NCBI GenBank assembly: GCA_963728765.1
Contig: CAVSKX010000002.1
Coordinates: forward strand, 310,001-374,000
Source of the DNA: AC-32 sp963728765
GTDB lineage: Bacteria; Actinomycetota; Thermoleophilia; Gaiellales; Gaiellaceae
Direction: 5' to 3'
Length of the DNA stretch: 64,000 nucleotides
How positions within the stretch are numbered: the stretch's first letter is position 1; each line of letters starts with the position of its first letter. A program made the position numbers and the translations under genes. Shown in pieces: positions 18,240 through 25,837 of this stretch. The notes under the pieces were generated by a model. The model saw only the letters and a list, made by a program, of their open reading frames with translations, did no database searches and was not told the origin of the DNA.

Positions 18240-19336
18240 CCCCGTCGAGCCTCCCAGCGGTCGAGCGTCTCGGCGGCAGAGCCGGCCCAGCCGCCGCGCT
18301 CGTCGATCCAGGCGAGCAGGCGCCGGTAGACGTGGTCGAAACCCTTCGCAAGCCGAGGGTGGTGCTGCGGCGGGTGCCAGAGGATCGCGACCGCGCCGCC
18401 GTGCTCGGCGACCGGCTCGAGTACCTCGACGGCGGCCTCGTACGCGGCATCGGCGTCGAGCCCGAGGTAGCGCTCCTCCGAGAGCGTGGCGTCCATCACC
18501 GCGAGCGGCAGCTCCCAGCCGCCGGGCTCGCGCCGCTCCGCGTCCCAGAGCCGGTACGGGTACGGCGTGCCCGCGCGCAAGCCCGGCTTCGATGGCCAGC
18601 CGATGCTCGAGTCGTAGCGCAATCCGGCCGCGCGCAGCTCGGCCGCGAGCCGCGACGGATCGCTGCGGAGGTAGTGGTGGCGCAGGCCCTGTAGCTCCCC
18701 TCCCAGCGCCCGTGCCTCCTCCTCGATCGCACCAGGCCGATCGCGGGCGCCGAAGGACGCGTGGAGACCGACCTCCAGGCCGGCCCCGCGAGTCCGTTCG
18801 AGGGCGAGCGCAAGTGCCGGCCGGTAGCGCTCCGGGTAGCCGTCCTGCGGCGCCTCCTGCCGCGCGAGGAAGAAGCACGTCGAACCGCGGCCGCTCTCGG
18901 CGCCGAGCATCGCGTCGATCGGGTAGTCGGGGTCGCGCCACGCCCAGGCGTCAACCGCGAACGTGAGCCCCTCGCGCAGCCGCCGACCCGAACGGTGGTA
19001 GGCCGCGCCGCCGAGCTTGCGCGCCGCCCTCCTGAAGCCGCCGCCCCCGAGGAGGTCGACGTCGTGCGTGAGTGCGACGAGAAACCGCTCGCCCCCGGGA
19101 TAGTCGCGGCGGTCGAGCCCGAGGCCCGCCGCGATCTCCGCCACCCGCGGCCCAGGCGGCTCTGCAGGCGGAAGCGGCCGGCCGTGACGGTCGAGCTCCG
19201 CCTGCCGCTCGTGCGCGAGCGTGAGCAGCGCGAAGACCTCGTCGAGCTGCGCCTCAGGAACCCAGACAGACTCGTCGAACGGCAGCCCGAGCGCGTCCAG
19301 GAGCGCGTCGAGCGCGTACCGCCGTTCCGGCGTCAC
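18236..19336 (-). CDS. polysaccharide deacetylase family protein
   Basis: This carbohydrate-esterase-4-like protein has 366 residues. The catalytic metal site is visible as LVALTHDVDLLGG (motif 1), VGLHASFGA (motif 2, His-x-x-x) and AILWHPPQHHP near the C-terminus. The N-terminal 90 residues form an extra helical domain seen in actinobacterial relatives. No signal peptide is apparent, so it may act in the cytoplasm on a lipid-linked sugar. The GTG start shares one base with the lysS stop (TAGTG), so it could be cotranscribed with greA-lysS although it sits at the end of the polysaccharide locus. Confidence 0.82.
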   Translation of the reverse strand: MTPERRYALDALLDALGLPFDESVWVPEAQLDEVFALLTLAHERQAELDRHGRPLPPAEPPGPRVAEIAAGLGLDRRDYPGGERFLVALTHDVDLLGGGGFRRAARKLGGAAYHRSGRRLREGLTFAVDAWAWRDPDYPIDAMLGAESGRGSTCFFLARQEAPQDGYPERYRPALALALERTRGAGLEVGLHASFGARDRPGAIEEEARALGGELQGLRHHYLRSDPSRLAAELRAAGLRYDSSIGWPSKPGLRAGTPYPYRLWDAERREPGGWELPLAVMDATLSEERYLGLDADAAYEAAVEVLEPVAEHGGAVAILWHPPQHHPRLAKGFDHVYRRLLAWIDERGGWAGSAAETLDRWEARRG

Positions 19337-20682
19337 TAGTCGCGTGGCCGGAGCGCGGGAAAGAGGATCACGTCGCGGACGTTGTCGTGCCCGGTGAGCA
19401 CCATCGCCAGCCGGTCGATCCCGAGCCCGAGCCCACCGGTCGGCGGCATCCCGTACGCGAGCGCCTCGACGTAATCCGGGTCGCCGGGCTCGCCGCCCTC
19501 CTGCTGCGCCTGCTGCGCGAAGCGCTCCGCCTGCTCGTCGGGATCGTTCAGCTCCGTGAACGCGTTGCCCAGCTCCATCCCGCCGACGAAGTACTCGAAC
19601 CGCTCGACAATCGACGGGTCGTCGTCAGTGGCCCGTGCGAACGGCGAGAGCTCGACCGGGTAGTCGTGCAAGATCGTCGGCTCGACGAGGGTCGGCTCGA
19701 CGAAGTTCGTGAGCGCATGGTCGACGAGTTGCGCCCAGCTGCGGTCCTGCGTCGTGTCCACGCCGCGCTCCTCGAGCCGGCGCCGCAGCTCGTCCTCGTC
19801 GCGCGTCCAGAGCCCCTCCTCCTCGAGCGCGTCCAGGAGCTTGAGCCGCCGCCAGGGGGCCTTCAGGTCGACCTCGTGCCCGCGGAATGTGACCTGCGTC
19901 GTTCCGATCGCCTCCTGCGCGACCGTCTCGACCAGCTCCTCGATCCGCGCCATCGTGTCCATGTAGTCCGCATAGGCCTCGTACCACTCGACCATCGTGA
20001 ACTCGGGAGCGTGCTTGTACGAGACGCCTTCGTTGCGGAAGTCCTTGGCGAGCTCGTACACGCGCTCGAGGCCGCCGACGATCAGCCGCTTGAGGTAGAG
20101 CTCGGTCGCGATCCGCAGGTAGAAGTCCGCGTCGAGCTCGTTGTAGTGCGTGACGAACGGGTCTGCGAAGGCGCCGCCGTAGCGCGGCTGCAGGATGGGC
20201 GTCTCGACTTCGACGAATCCGTGCCCGTCGAGGTAGCGGCGGATCGCCGCGACCATCCGCGCGCGCAGGTGGAACTCGGCGCGCGTCTCCTCGTTGACGA
20301 GCAGGTCGAGGTAGCGCTGCCTGTAGCGGGTCTCGACGTCGGTCAGCCCGTGAAACGTGTCCGGAAACGGGCGGCGGATCTTTGCCAGCAGCTGGAGCTC
20401 CGACGTGACGAGCGACGGCTCGCCGCGGCGCGAGCGCCCAGGGCGACCGGTCACGCCGACGATGTCGCCGAGGTCGAGGTCGACCTTCTGCTCCGTGATG
20501 AGCTGGATCCGGCCAGAGCGGTCGACGAGGTCGAGGAAGGTCAGCTTTCCCATCTCGCGCCGAGCCATGACCCGGCCAGCGACGCGGTGCTCGTCGTCGA
20601 GCATCTGTCCTGGCTCAGCCTCCTCGGCGCGGGCCCGGACCGCAGCGATCTCTTCCCTGTCTGGGAACCGCTTCGGCAGCAC
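19336..20682 (-). CDS. lysS: lysine--tRNA ligase, class II
   Basis: This is a class II lysyl-tRNA synthetase of 448 residues. It has an N-terminal OB-fold anticodon-binding domain (RVAGRVMARREMGKLTFLDL), motif 1 around GFVEVETPIL, motif 2 FRNEGVSYKHAPEFTMVEWY, and motif 3 TGGLGLGIDRLAMVL. The protein is about 40-50 residues shorter at the N-terminus than E. coli LysS, a trimming common in actinobacterial forms. It starts with GTG 13 bases after greA and probably shares the greA promoter. Confidence 0.97.
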   Translation of the reverse strand: MLPKRFPDREEIAAVRARAEEAEPGQMLDDEHRVAGRVMARREMGKLTFLDLVDRSGRIQLITEQKVDLDLGDIVGVTGRPGRSRRGEPSLVTSELQLLAKIRRPFPDTFHGLTDVETRYRQRYLDLLVNEETRAEFHLRARMVAAIRRYLDGHGFVEVETPILQPRYGGAFADPFVTHYNELDADFYLRIATELYLKRLIVGGLERVYELAKDFRNEGVSYKHAPEFTMVEWYEAYADYMDTMARIEELVETVAQEAIGTTQVTFRGHEVDLKAPWRRLKLLDALEEEGLWTRDEDELRRRLEERGVDTTQDRSWAQLVDHALTNFVEPTLVEPTILHDYPVELSPFARATDDDPSIVERFEYFVGGMELGNAFTELNDPDEQAERFAQQAQQEGGEPGDPDYVEALAYGMPPTGGLGLGIDRLAMVLTGHDNVRDVILFPALRPRD

Positions 20683-20695
20683 TGCGCTGGGGACT

Positions 20696-21169
20696 CTAAG
20701 CGGCCTTGATTTCCAGGATCTTGAACTTCATCGAGCCGCGCGGGGCCGCGACCTCGACCGTCTCGCCCTTCTTCTTGCCGATGATCGCCTTGCCCACCGG
20801 CGACTCGTTCGAGAGCTTGTTCTCGGCCGGGTTCGCCTCGGCGGAGCCGACGATGCGGTACTCGAAGGTCTGCTTCGCGGCGATGTCGCGCAGCTTCACC
20901 TTCGAGCCGATCGAGACGACGTCCTTGGCGACGTCCTTCTTGGTGATCACGCGGGCGTTGCGCAGCCGCTCCTCGAGCGTGGCGATGCGGTGCTCGAGCA
21001 GCGCCTGTTCGTTCTTCGCGTCGTCGTACTCGGCGTTCTCGGCGATGTCGCCGAACTCGCGCGCCGTGCGGATGCGATCGGCGACCTCACGACGCTTCTC
21101 ATTTGAGAGAAACTCGATCTCCTGCTTGAGCTTCTCGTAGCCTTCCGGAGTGAGGATTACGTCCTTCAA
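20696..21169 (-). CDS. greA: transcription elongation factor GreA
   Basis: GreA rescues backtracked RNA polymerase by stimulating transcript cleavage. The 157-residue protein has the N-terminal coiled coil (LTPEGYEKLKQEIEFL, REFGDIAENAEYDDAKNEQ with the acidic tip residues) and the C-terminal FKBP-like domain (YRIVGSAEANP, ESPVGKAIIGKKKGE). The start is a TTG because a strong AGGAGG lies six bases upstream. A start further up would add a non-conserved Gly/Pro-rich stretch across that ribosome site. It leads the greA-lysS unit. Confidence 0.97.
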   Translation of the reverse strand: MKDVILTPEGYEKLKQEIEFLSNEKRREVADRIRTAREFGDIAENAEYDDAKNEQALLEHRIATLEERLRNARVITKKDVAKDVVSIGSKVKLRDIAAKQTFEYRIVGSAEANPAENKLSNESPVGKAIIGKKKGETVEVAAPRGSMKFKILEIKAA

Positions 21170-21221
21170 CGGGCCTCCTGAAAGAAAAACGCGCGGCGCA
21201 GGGGCGCCGTCGCGGGCGGGC

Positions 21222-21251
21222 ATGTTACCTACGCGGGTGGACGGACGTCAA
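21222..21251 (-). promoter_or_regulatory. housekeeping-type promoter for greA-lysS
   Basis: On the minus strand a -35 box TTGACG (21251-21246) and a -10 box TAACAT (21227-21222) are separated by 18 bases. The implied start would give a leader of about 45 bases before the TTG start with its AGGAGG site. It is the clearest sigma-70-like promoter in the window. It is assigned from sequence only. Confidence 0.65.
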
Positions 21252-21271
21252 CCCCTTCTGCGGATACCATT

Positions 21272-22342
21272 TTGCGCTCTGTGCAGGTAGATCTCCGTAG
21301 CTCCTGGTGGATCCGCGATGTCGAGATCCCGACACGGCTCGTCCTCGCGCCGATGGCCGGGGTGAGCGTGCAGGCGTTCCGCCGCCAGGGCCGTCGCTAC
21401 GGCGCGGGGCTCGTCTGCTCGGAGATGGTCAGCTGTGCCGGCCTGCACCACGGCAACGAGCGCACGCTCGGATACCTGCGCATCTCGGCCGACGAACGGC
21501 CGCTGGCGGTGCAGATCTTCGGCTCCGAGCCCGAGGTCATGGCCGAGGCGGCCCGCATGGTCGAGGACGCTGGCGCAGACCTGGTCGACATCAACTTCGG
21601 CTGCCCGGTGAAGAAGGTGACGAAGACCGGGGCCGGCGCAACGCTTCTGGAGGACCCGGCGCGCGCGTGCGCGGTGGTTGAGGCAGTCGCGGGAGCCGTC
21701 TCGGTACCGGTGACGGTGAAGATGCGCCGCGGCCTCGAGGACGGATCGCGCGCATGCCTCGCGCTCGGGCCGGAGCTCGCCGAGGCGGGCGCGTCGTCGC
21801 TGACGCTGCACCCGCGCTCGGCGCGGCAGATGTACACCGGCGAGGCGGATCACTCGCTGACGGGCGAGCTGGCGGCGCTGGTCGACGTGCCTGTGATCGC
21901 CTCTGGTGACGTGACCTCGCGGGCGCGGGCGCAGGCAATCCTGGCCACGACCGGTGCAGCCGCGGTGATGGTCGGCCGGGCCGCCCAGGGGAACCCGTGG
22001 GCGCTGCGCGAGATCATCGACGGCGATGCCGCGGTGCCGACGCGCGAAGAGGTCGTCGCGGAGCTGATCCTCTTCATGCGCGCGACGGTGCGAGAGCTGG
22101 GCGAGCGCCGCGCCATCGGCTTCCTGAAGAAGTTCTACGGCTGGTACCTCGGCCGCGGCCGCTTTTCGCGCCCGTTCAAGCAGGAGCTCGTGCAGCTCGC
22201 GACGCTGGAAGAGGTCGAGACCCGGCTGCTCGCGGCGGCCCCCGGTGCCGACGAGGTGCTGCAGCGCCTGGAGGCCGAGCTGCCGGAGGGCGAGGACGAC
22301 GTGGTGCTCGACCTCCCGATCTCGATCTACGGCGGCGGCTGA
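21272..22342 (+). CDS. dusB: tRNA-dihydrouridine synthase
   Basis: This FMN-dependent enzyme reduces uridine to dihydrouridine in the tRNA D-loop. The 356-residue sequence has the TIM-barrel opening TRLVLAPMAGVS, the signature DINFGCPVKKVTKTGAGA with the catalytic Cys, VKMRRGLED, the phosphate-binding VIASGDVTS and VMVGRAAQGNPW, and a C-terminal helical tRNA-binding domain (RRAIGFLKKFYGWYL). A TTG start is used, and a GTG three codons later is an alternative. It is divergent from greA. The DusB label is by general resemblance to the bacterial NifR3 group. Confidence 0.9.
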   Translation: MRSVQVDLRSSWWIRDVEIPTRLVLAPMAGVSVQAFRRQGRRYGAGLVCSEMVSCAGLHHGNERTLGYLRISADERPLAVQIFGSEPEVMAEAARMVEDAGADLVDINFGCPVKKVTKTGAGATLLEDPARACAVVEAVAGAVSVPVTVKMRRGLEDGSRACLALGPELAEAGASSLTLHPRSARQMYTGEADHSLTGELAALVDVPVIASGDVTSRARAQAILATTGAAAVMVGRAAQGNPWALREIIDGDAAVPTREEVVAELILFMRATVRELGERRAIGFLKKFYGWYLGRGRFSRPFKQELVQLATLEEVETRLLAAAPGADEVLQRLEAELPEGEDDVVLDLPISIYGGG

Positions 22343-22357
22343 TCCGGCCCCGTCTTT

Positions 22358-22380
22358 CCAAGTAACAGACTGTTACTTGG
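22358..22380. repeat. perfect 23-bp AT-rich palindrome (copy 1)
   Basis: CCAAGTAACAG-A-CTGTTACTTGG is a perfect inverted repeat with 11-base arms, 16 bases after the dus stop. It is unusually A+T-rich for this genome and is followed by the separate 10-base palindrome GGTTCGAACC at 22383-22392. It could be a bidirectional terminator stem between convergent genes or a protein-binding site. No U-tract follows on either strand. Confidence 0.6.
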
Positions 22381-22426
22381 TGGGTTCGAACCTAGGTACG
22401 GCCAGGTTCCAGCGGTTCCGGTTCTT

Positions 22427-22444
22427 GTAACAGTCTGTTACTTG
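22427..22444. repeat. second copy of the GTAACAG-CTGTTACTTG palindrome
   Basis: GTAACAG-T-CTGTTACTTG repeats bases 22362-22379 with one change at the central base. The symmetric core has 7-base arms here. It ends 4 bases before the coaX stop codon. The pair frames a 46-base spacer. See the first copy for interpretation. Confidence 0.6.
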
Positions 22445-22447
22445 CGG

Positions 22448-23203
22448 TCAGTCGTGGTTGCGTTCCCAGACGAGGCGCACGCCCTCGAGCGTCAGGAACG
22501 GGTCGATCGTCTCCAGCGTCCGCGCGTGCGGGACGATCAGGTCCGCGAGCCCGCCGGTCGCGACCGTCTGCGCGTCGGCGCCCAGCTCGCCGCGGATGCG
22601 GTCGACGATCCCGTCCACCTGGCCCGCGAACCCGTAGACCAGCCCCGACTGCAGGCTCGAGGCGGTGTTCTTCGCGATCACCGTCTCCGGCTCGGCGAAG
22701 TCGACCTTGAACAGCCGCGCCGCCCGGGCGAAGAGCGCGTCCATCGAGACCTCGATCCCCGGCGCGAGCACGCCGCCGACGTACTCCCCGGCCGGCGAGA
22801 CGACGTCGAAGTTCGTCGAGGTGCCGAAGTCCACGACGATCGCCGGCGGCCCGTAGCGCTCGACCGCCGCCACGGCGTTCGCGATCCGGTCGGGCCCGAC
22901 CTCGCGTGGATCGTCGTAGCGGATCGGAACGCCGGTCCGCACTCCGGGCCCGAGCTCGAGCAGCTCCGCCTTCACGTACTCCTTGGCGAAGTCCTCGTAC
23001 GAGCGGTACAGCTGCGGGACCGTCGAGGCGAGCGCGATGCCGTCGACCGTCGAGAGGTCGAGGAAGCTGGCGTAGAGCGCGCCGAGCTCGTCCCCGCTGC
23101 GGTTCCGCTCGGTCGCGACGCGCCAGTGGTCTCGCAGTTCGTCGGCCTCGAAGAGCCCGAAGGCGGTCTGCGTGTTCCCGACGTCGATCGCCAGGAGTGC
23201 CAT
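22448..23203 (-). CDS. coaX: type III pantothenate kinase
   Basis: This enzyme makes the first step of coenzyme A synthesis, phosphorylating pantothenate. The 251-residue protein belongs to the ASKHA fold: LLAIDVGNTQTAFGLF (phosphate 1), GPDRIANAVAAVERYG, VVDFGTSTNFDVVS (phosphate 2), GGVLAPGIEVSMDALF, ASSLQSGLVYGF and VATGGLADLIV. Length is typical. The ATG start is clear. It is convergent with dus, with paired palindromes in between. Confidence 0.96.
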   Translation of the reverse strand: MALLAIDVGNTQTAFGLFEADELRDHWRVATERNRSGDELGALYASFLDLSTVDGIALASTVPQLYRSYEDFAKEYVKAELLELGPGVRTGVPIRYDDPREVGPDRIANAVAAVERYGPPAIVVDFGTSTNFDVVSPAGEYVGGVLAPGIEVSMDALFARAARLFKVDFAEPETVIAKNTASSLQSGLVYGFAGQVDGIVDRIRGELGADAQTVATGGLADLIVPHARTLETIDPFLTLEGVRLVWERNHD

Positions 23204-23218
23204 GCGGCCGAGCCTACT

Positions 23219-23281
23219 TCAGCGCGCGAACATCGCCGCCCCGGCGGCGATCAGCGCGAACGCGAGTGCCGGCCTGCTCAC
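23219..23281 (-). CDS. possible 20-residue hydrophobic peptide
   Basis: A GTG-initiated frame of 21 codons encodes VSRPALAFALIAAGAAMFAR, one predicted membrane helix with positive ends. It starts 4 bases after the solute-binding protein stop and ends 15 bases before coaX. No homologue is recognised and no strong ribosome site is seen. It may be chance coding in G+C-rich DNA. Confidence 0.2.
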   Translation of the reverse strand: MSRPALAFALIAAGAAMFAR

Positions 23282-23285
23282 GGCG

Positions 23286-24923
23286 TCACTTCAGCGCGAG
23301 CCGGGGGATGCTCCAGTCCGCATAGACGTTCTGGTACACGAGGCTCCTTGGGTCCACGCGCGACGAGAAGAAGTACCGGTTGTTGTAGACGGCGAGCACG
23401 ACGGTTGGGGCGAGGTTCGTCATCAGGTCGATGTCCAGCTTCCCGAGCGCCCGGTACTGGGCGTTCCCGTTGAGCCTCAGCGCCGCCCGGAGCCTGCGCG
23501 TGTAGCTGGCGTTGTCGATCCCGAAGAGACTCGACGACTCCAGCGCCTGGCGGATGAGCGAGGCCGGGTCCACGGGCGAGGTGTTCGCGCACCAGCCCAT
23601 GCCGACCCCCAGGTCGAGGTCGGTGCCACGCTTGGCCATCGCGTCGTAGATGTCTGCCCCGCTGAAGGCCTTGAGCCTGATCCTCGCCGGGTCGGCGCCG
23701 AGCCTGACCAGGTCGGCGCGCAGCAGCCGCGCCTGGGGGGCGCCGATCGTCCCGGAGCTGCGGAAGCCGATGTTGATCCGCCCGCGCCGCAGGTGGCCGG
23801 CGGCCAGGGCCCGGGCGTTGCGCAGATTCGGCGCTCCGCGGTACGGCTGCAGCGTCGACGCGGTCACCGATCCCGCGGACGTCGGCGGCAGCAGGTGCGA
23901 CCACGGCGTCATCAGGTACGCCCCCGACGCCGCCGCGTAGGCCTTGCGGTTGACCACCCAGCTGAGCGCGCGCCGCAGCGCGACGTTGTTGCGGAACAAC
24001 GGCCGCTTGTTGTTGATCGAAAGGAACGACAGACAGGACATCGGCTTCCTCCAGAACCGCGTCTTGTTCACGCCGTAGGCCTTCGCGACGTCTCGGACGT
24101 GAGCGGGGGGCAGCGGCCCTTCGTCGAGGGCGCCGGACCGCACCTGCTGGTAAGCCGCTTCCTCGGTGAGGTTCCACCGGACGTCGAGGCCTCGGAGGTT
24201 GTGCGTCCGCACGCCGCGGTAGTACGGGTTGCGGCGCAACTGCGTGAGCACGTTCGGGTCGTTCCGGCTGAAGAAGTACGGGCCTGCAGAGGGATACGCA
24301 CCCGTGACCTCGCGGTTCAGCGGGAGCCGGGCCGACGTCGCCTGGAAGAACGGCATCGCGAGCTTGCTGAGGAACGCAGGATCGCGACGCGTCAGACGGA
24401 TGATCAGCCGGTTGCCCTTCGCCGCGACGCCGCGCACGTGCAGCGAGCGGCCGTCGGTCACGTCACGTGCCCCGACGATGTTCGCGCCCTTCGGGTCGGT
24501 GATGAACTGCGCGCCGGGCGAGGCAAGGTCGTGGTTGGCCGCGCGGTCGATCGCATACTTGAAGCTCGCTGCCGTGACCGGCAAGCCGTCGCTGAAGCGG
24601 AACCCCTTGCGGACGAAGAACGTCCACGTCCGCCCGTCGCGCGAGACGGTGTATCGCGATGCGACCTCGGGCACGAGCCGTGTGCCTGGCTGGCCGGCCC
24701 GGTCCTGGTAATTGACCAGTTTCGCCGCCGTCGCATACTCCAGCCACCACGCGGTCGAGACGTACGCGAGCTGCGGGTCGACCTGCACCGAGGCGCCGCT
24801 GAACCCCACGCGAAAGATCCCGCCTTGCTTGAAACCGAAGCTTGCGCTCGCCAGCTGGGCAGCGGTCAGCATCGCCGCACCGAGCGCCAACATCACAAGC
24901 GAAAGCCAGACACGCCGCACCAT
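23286..24923 (-). CDS. ABC transporter substrate-binding protein, peptide/nickel type (SBP_bac_5)
   Basis: This exported family 5 solute-binding protein has 545 residues. It has an N-terminal signal sequence (VWLSLVMLALGAAMLTAAQLASA) without a lipobox Cys, then GGIFRVGFSGA, the family signature region LVPEVASRYTVSRDGRTWTFFVRKGFRFSDG, and the C-terminal lobe NIGFRSSGTIGAPQARLL. It would bind oligopeptides or similar ligands outside the cell. No permease or ATPase genes are adjacent, so it is an orphan binding protein and may work with a distant transporter. Confidence 0.88.
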   Translation of the reverse strand: MVRRVWLSLVMLALGAAMLTAAQLASASFGFKQGGIFRVGFSGASVQVDPQLAYVSTAWWLEYATAAKLVNYQDRAGQPGTRLVPEVASRYTVSRDGRTWTFFVRKGFRFSDGLPVTAASFKYAIDRAANHDLASPGAQFITDPKGANIVGARDVTDGRSLHVRGVAAKGNRLIIRLTRRDPAFLSKLAMPFFQATSARLPLNREVTGAYPSAGPYFFSRNDPNVLTQLRRNPYYRGVRTHNLRGLDVRWNLTEEAAYQQVRSGALDEGPLPPAHVRDVAKAYGVNKTRFWRKPMSCLSFLSINNKRPLFRNNVALRRALSWVVNRKAYAAASGAYLMTPWSHLLPPTSAGSVTASTLQPYRGAPNLRNARALAAGHLRRGRINIGFRSSGTIGAPQARLLRADLVRLGADPARIRLKAFSGADIYDAMAKRGTDLDLGVGMGWCANTSPVDPASLIRQALESSSLFGIDNASYTRRLRAALRLNGNAQYRALGKLDIDLMTNLAPTVVLAVYNNRYFFSSRVDPRSLVYQNVYADWSIPRLALK

Positions 24924-24956
24924 GTGCGGATTTAGACGAACTCCCGAACCCGTGAG

Positions 24957-25322
24957 TTAGAGCTCGTCGTCAGAGCCAAGCGACTCGCCGATGCGCTCGG
25001 CCAGCGCCTGAGCGCTGAGGCTCGGCTCGTCGCCCTCGCCGCGCAGCTCCTCGACCGTGACGTCGCTCGAGGTGTAGACCTCGGCGCGCGGGATGATCCG
25101 GGTCGGGCGGTTCTTGTCCCAGACCCAGACGTCCTCCATCTTCAGGTGGAAGAACGGGTAGCTCGGCTGCGGCACGTACTGGAGGTCGAGCTTGTTGCAG
25201 AGGTACGTCGCGTCCTGCGTCAGCACGCAGAAGCGGAAGAGCGCGAAGACGGCCGAGTATTCCTTCTTGAGCGCGAGCTCGAGCTCGGCCTCGAACTCGT
25301 CGAGCTCGTCGAGGTGCGACAT
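24957..25322 (-). CDS. DUF2469 family protein
   Basis: This 121-residue cytoplasmic protein has no known activity. The pattern EFEAELELALKKEYSAVFALF, then FFHLKMEDVWVWDKNRP and VYTSSDVTVEEL, matches from memory the conserved actinobacterial DUF2469 layout, which has an acidic helix, an AWVWDxxRP motif and a FKDVNIEE end. The acidic C-terminus (GESLGSDDEL) is extra. It sits 7 bases after folK on the same strand and may be cotranscribed with it. It is one of the markers for an actinobacterial host. Confidence 0.75.
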   Translation of the reverse strand: MSHLDELDEFEAELELALKKEYSAVFALFRFCVLTQDATYLCNKLDLQYVPQPSYPFFHLKMEDVWVWDKNRPTRIIPRAEVYTSSDVTVEELRGEGDEPSLSAQALAERIGESLGSDDEL

Positions 25323-25329
25323 GCGGCCA

Positions 25330-25788
25330 TCATAGCCCTGCCAGCAGGGTCTGGACCGGGCCCAGGCCGGGGAGCTCGAGGGCCCGATCGAGCTCGGCCA
25401 GCGGCTCCAGCGCGAACCTGCGTTCGTGCAGCCTGGGATGCGGGATCTGGAGCCCGGGCTCGTCGATCACCTCGTCGCCGTGGAGGAGCAGATCGAGGTC
25501 GATCGTGCGCGGGCCGAAGCGCGGGCCTTCACCGCGAACGCGCCCGAGGCGGCGCTCGATCGAGAGCAGGCGCTCGAGCAGCTCGCGTGCGCCGAGGGTC
25601 GTCCTGAGCTCCGCGGCGCCGTTCAGGAAGCGCGGCTGGTCCTCGTAACCGACCGGATCGGTCCAGCGCAGGGTCGAAACCGCCACGACTTCCATGTCGT
25701 CCTCCTCGCCCAGGAGCTCGAGCGCCCGCTCGATCTGCGTCCGCGGGGCCTCAAGGTTGGCACCCAGACCGACGAAGCTTCTCGTCAT
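25330..25788 (-). CDS. folK: 2-amino-4-hydroxy-6-hydroxymethyldihydropteridine diphosphokinase
   Basis: HPPK transfers pyrophosphate from ATP to hydroxymethyl-dihydropterin in folate synthesis. The 152-residue protein has SFVGLGANLEAPRTQIERAL, WTDPVGYEDQPRFLNGAAEL and the metal/ATP signature RFGPRTIDLDLLLHGD followed by IPHPRLHERRFALEPLAEL. The ATG at 25788 gives the usual start, a few residues before the first strand. It is separated from folB-folP, normally its direct neighbours, by the oppositely oriented subtilase gene. Confidence 0.96.
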   Translation of the reverse strand: MTRSFVGLGANLEAPRTQIERALELLGEEDDMEVVAVSTLRWTDPVGYEDQPRFLNGAAELRTTLGARELLERLLSIERRLGRVRGEGPRFGPRTIDLDLLLHGDEVIDEPGLQIPHPRLHERRFALEPLAELDRALELPGLGPVQTLLAGL

Positions 25789-25837
25789 GCCCGGATTGTC
25801 CGTCACGGCCCGTCGGTCGTCGCTACCGTTCGGGGCC

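Noticed and set aside
22381..22410. tRNA-like T-arm sequence GGGTTCGAACC
   Set aside because: No acceptor, D or anticodon stem can be built around it on either strand. It is a 10-bp palindrome lying between the two larger ones.
23204..23290. Direct repeat of ACTTCAGCGCG at 23216 and 23287
   Set aside because: It spans only 11 bases, one copy lies in the end of a coding region, and no other element features are present.
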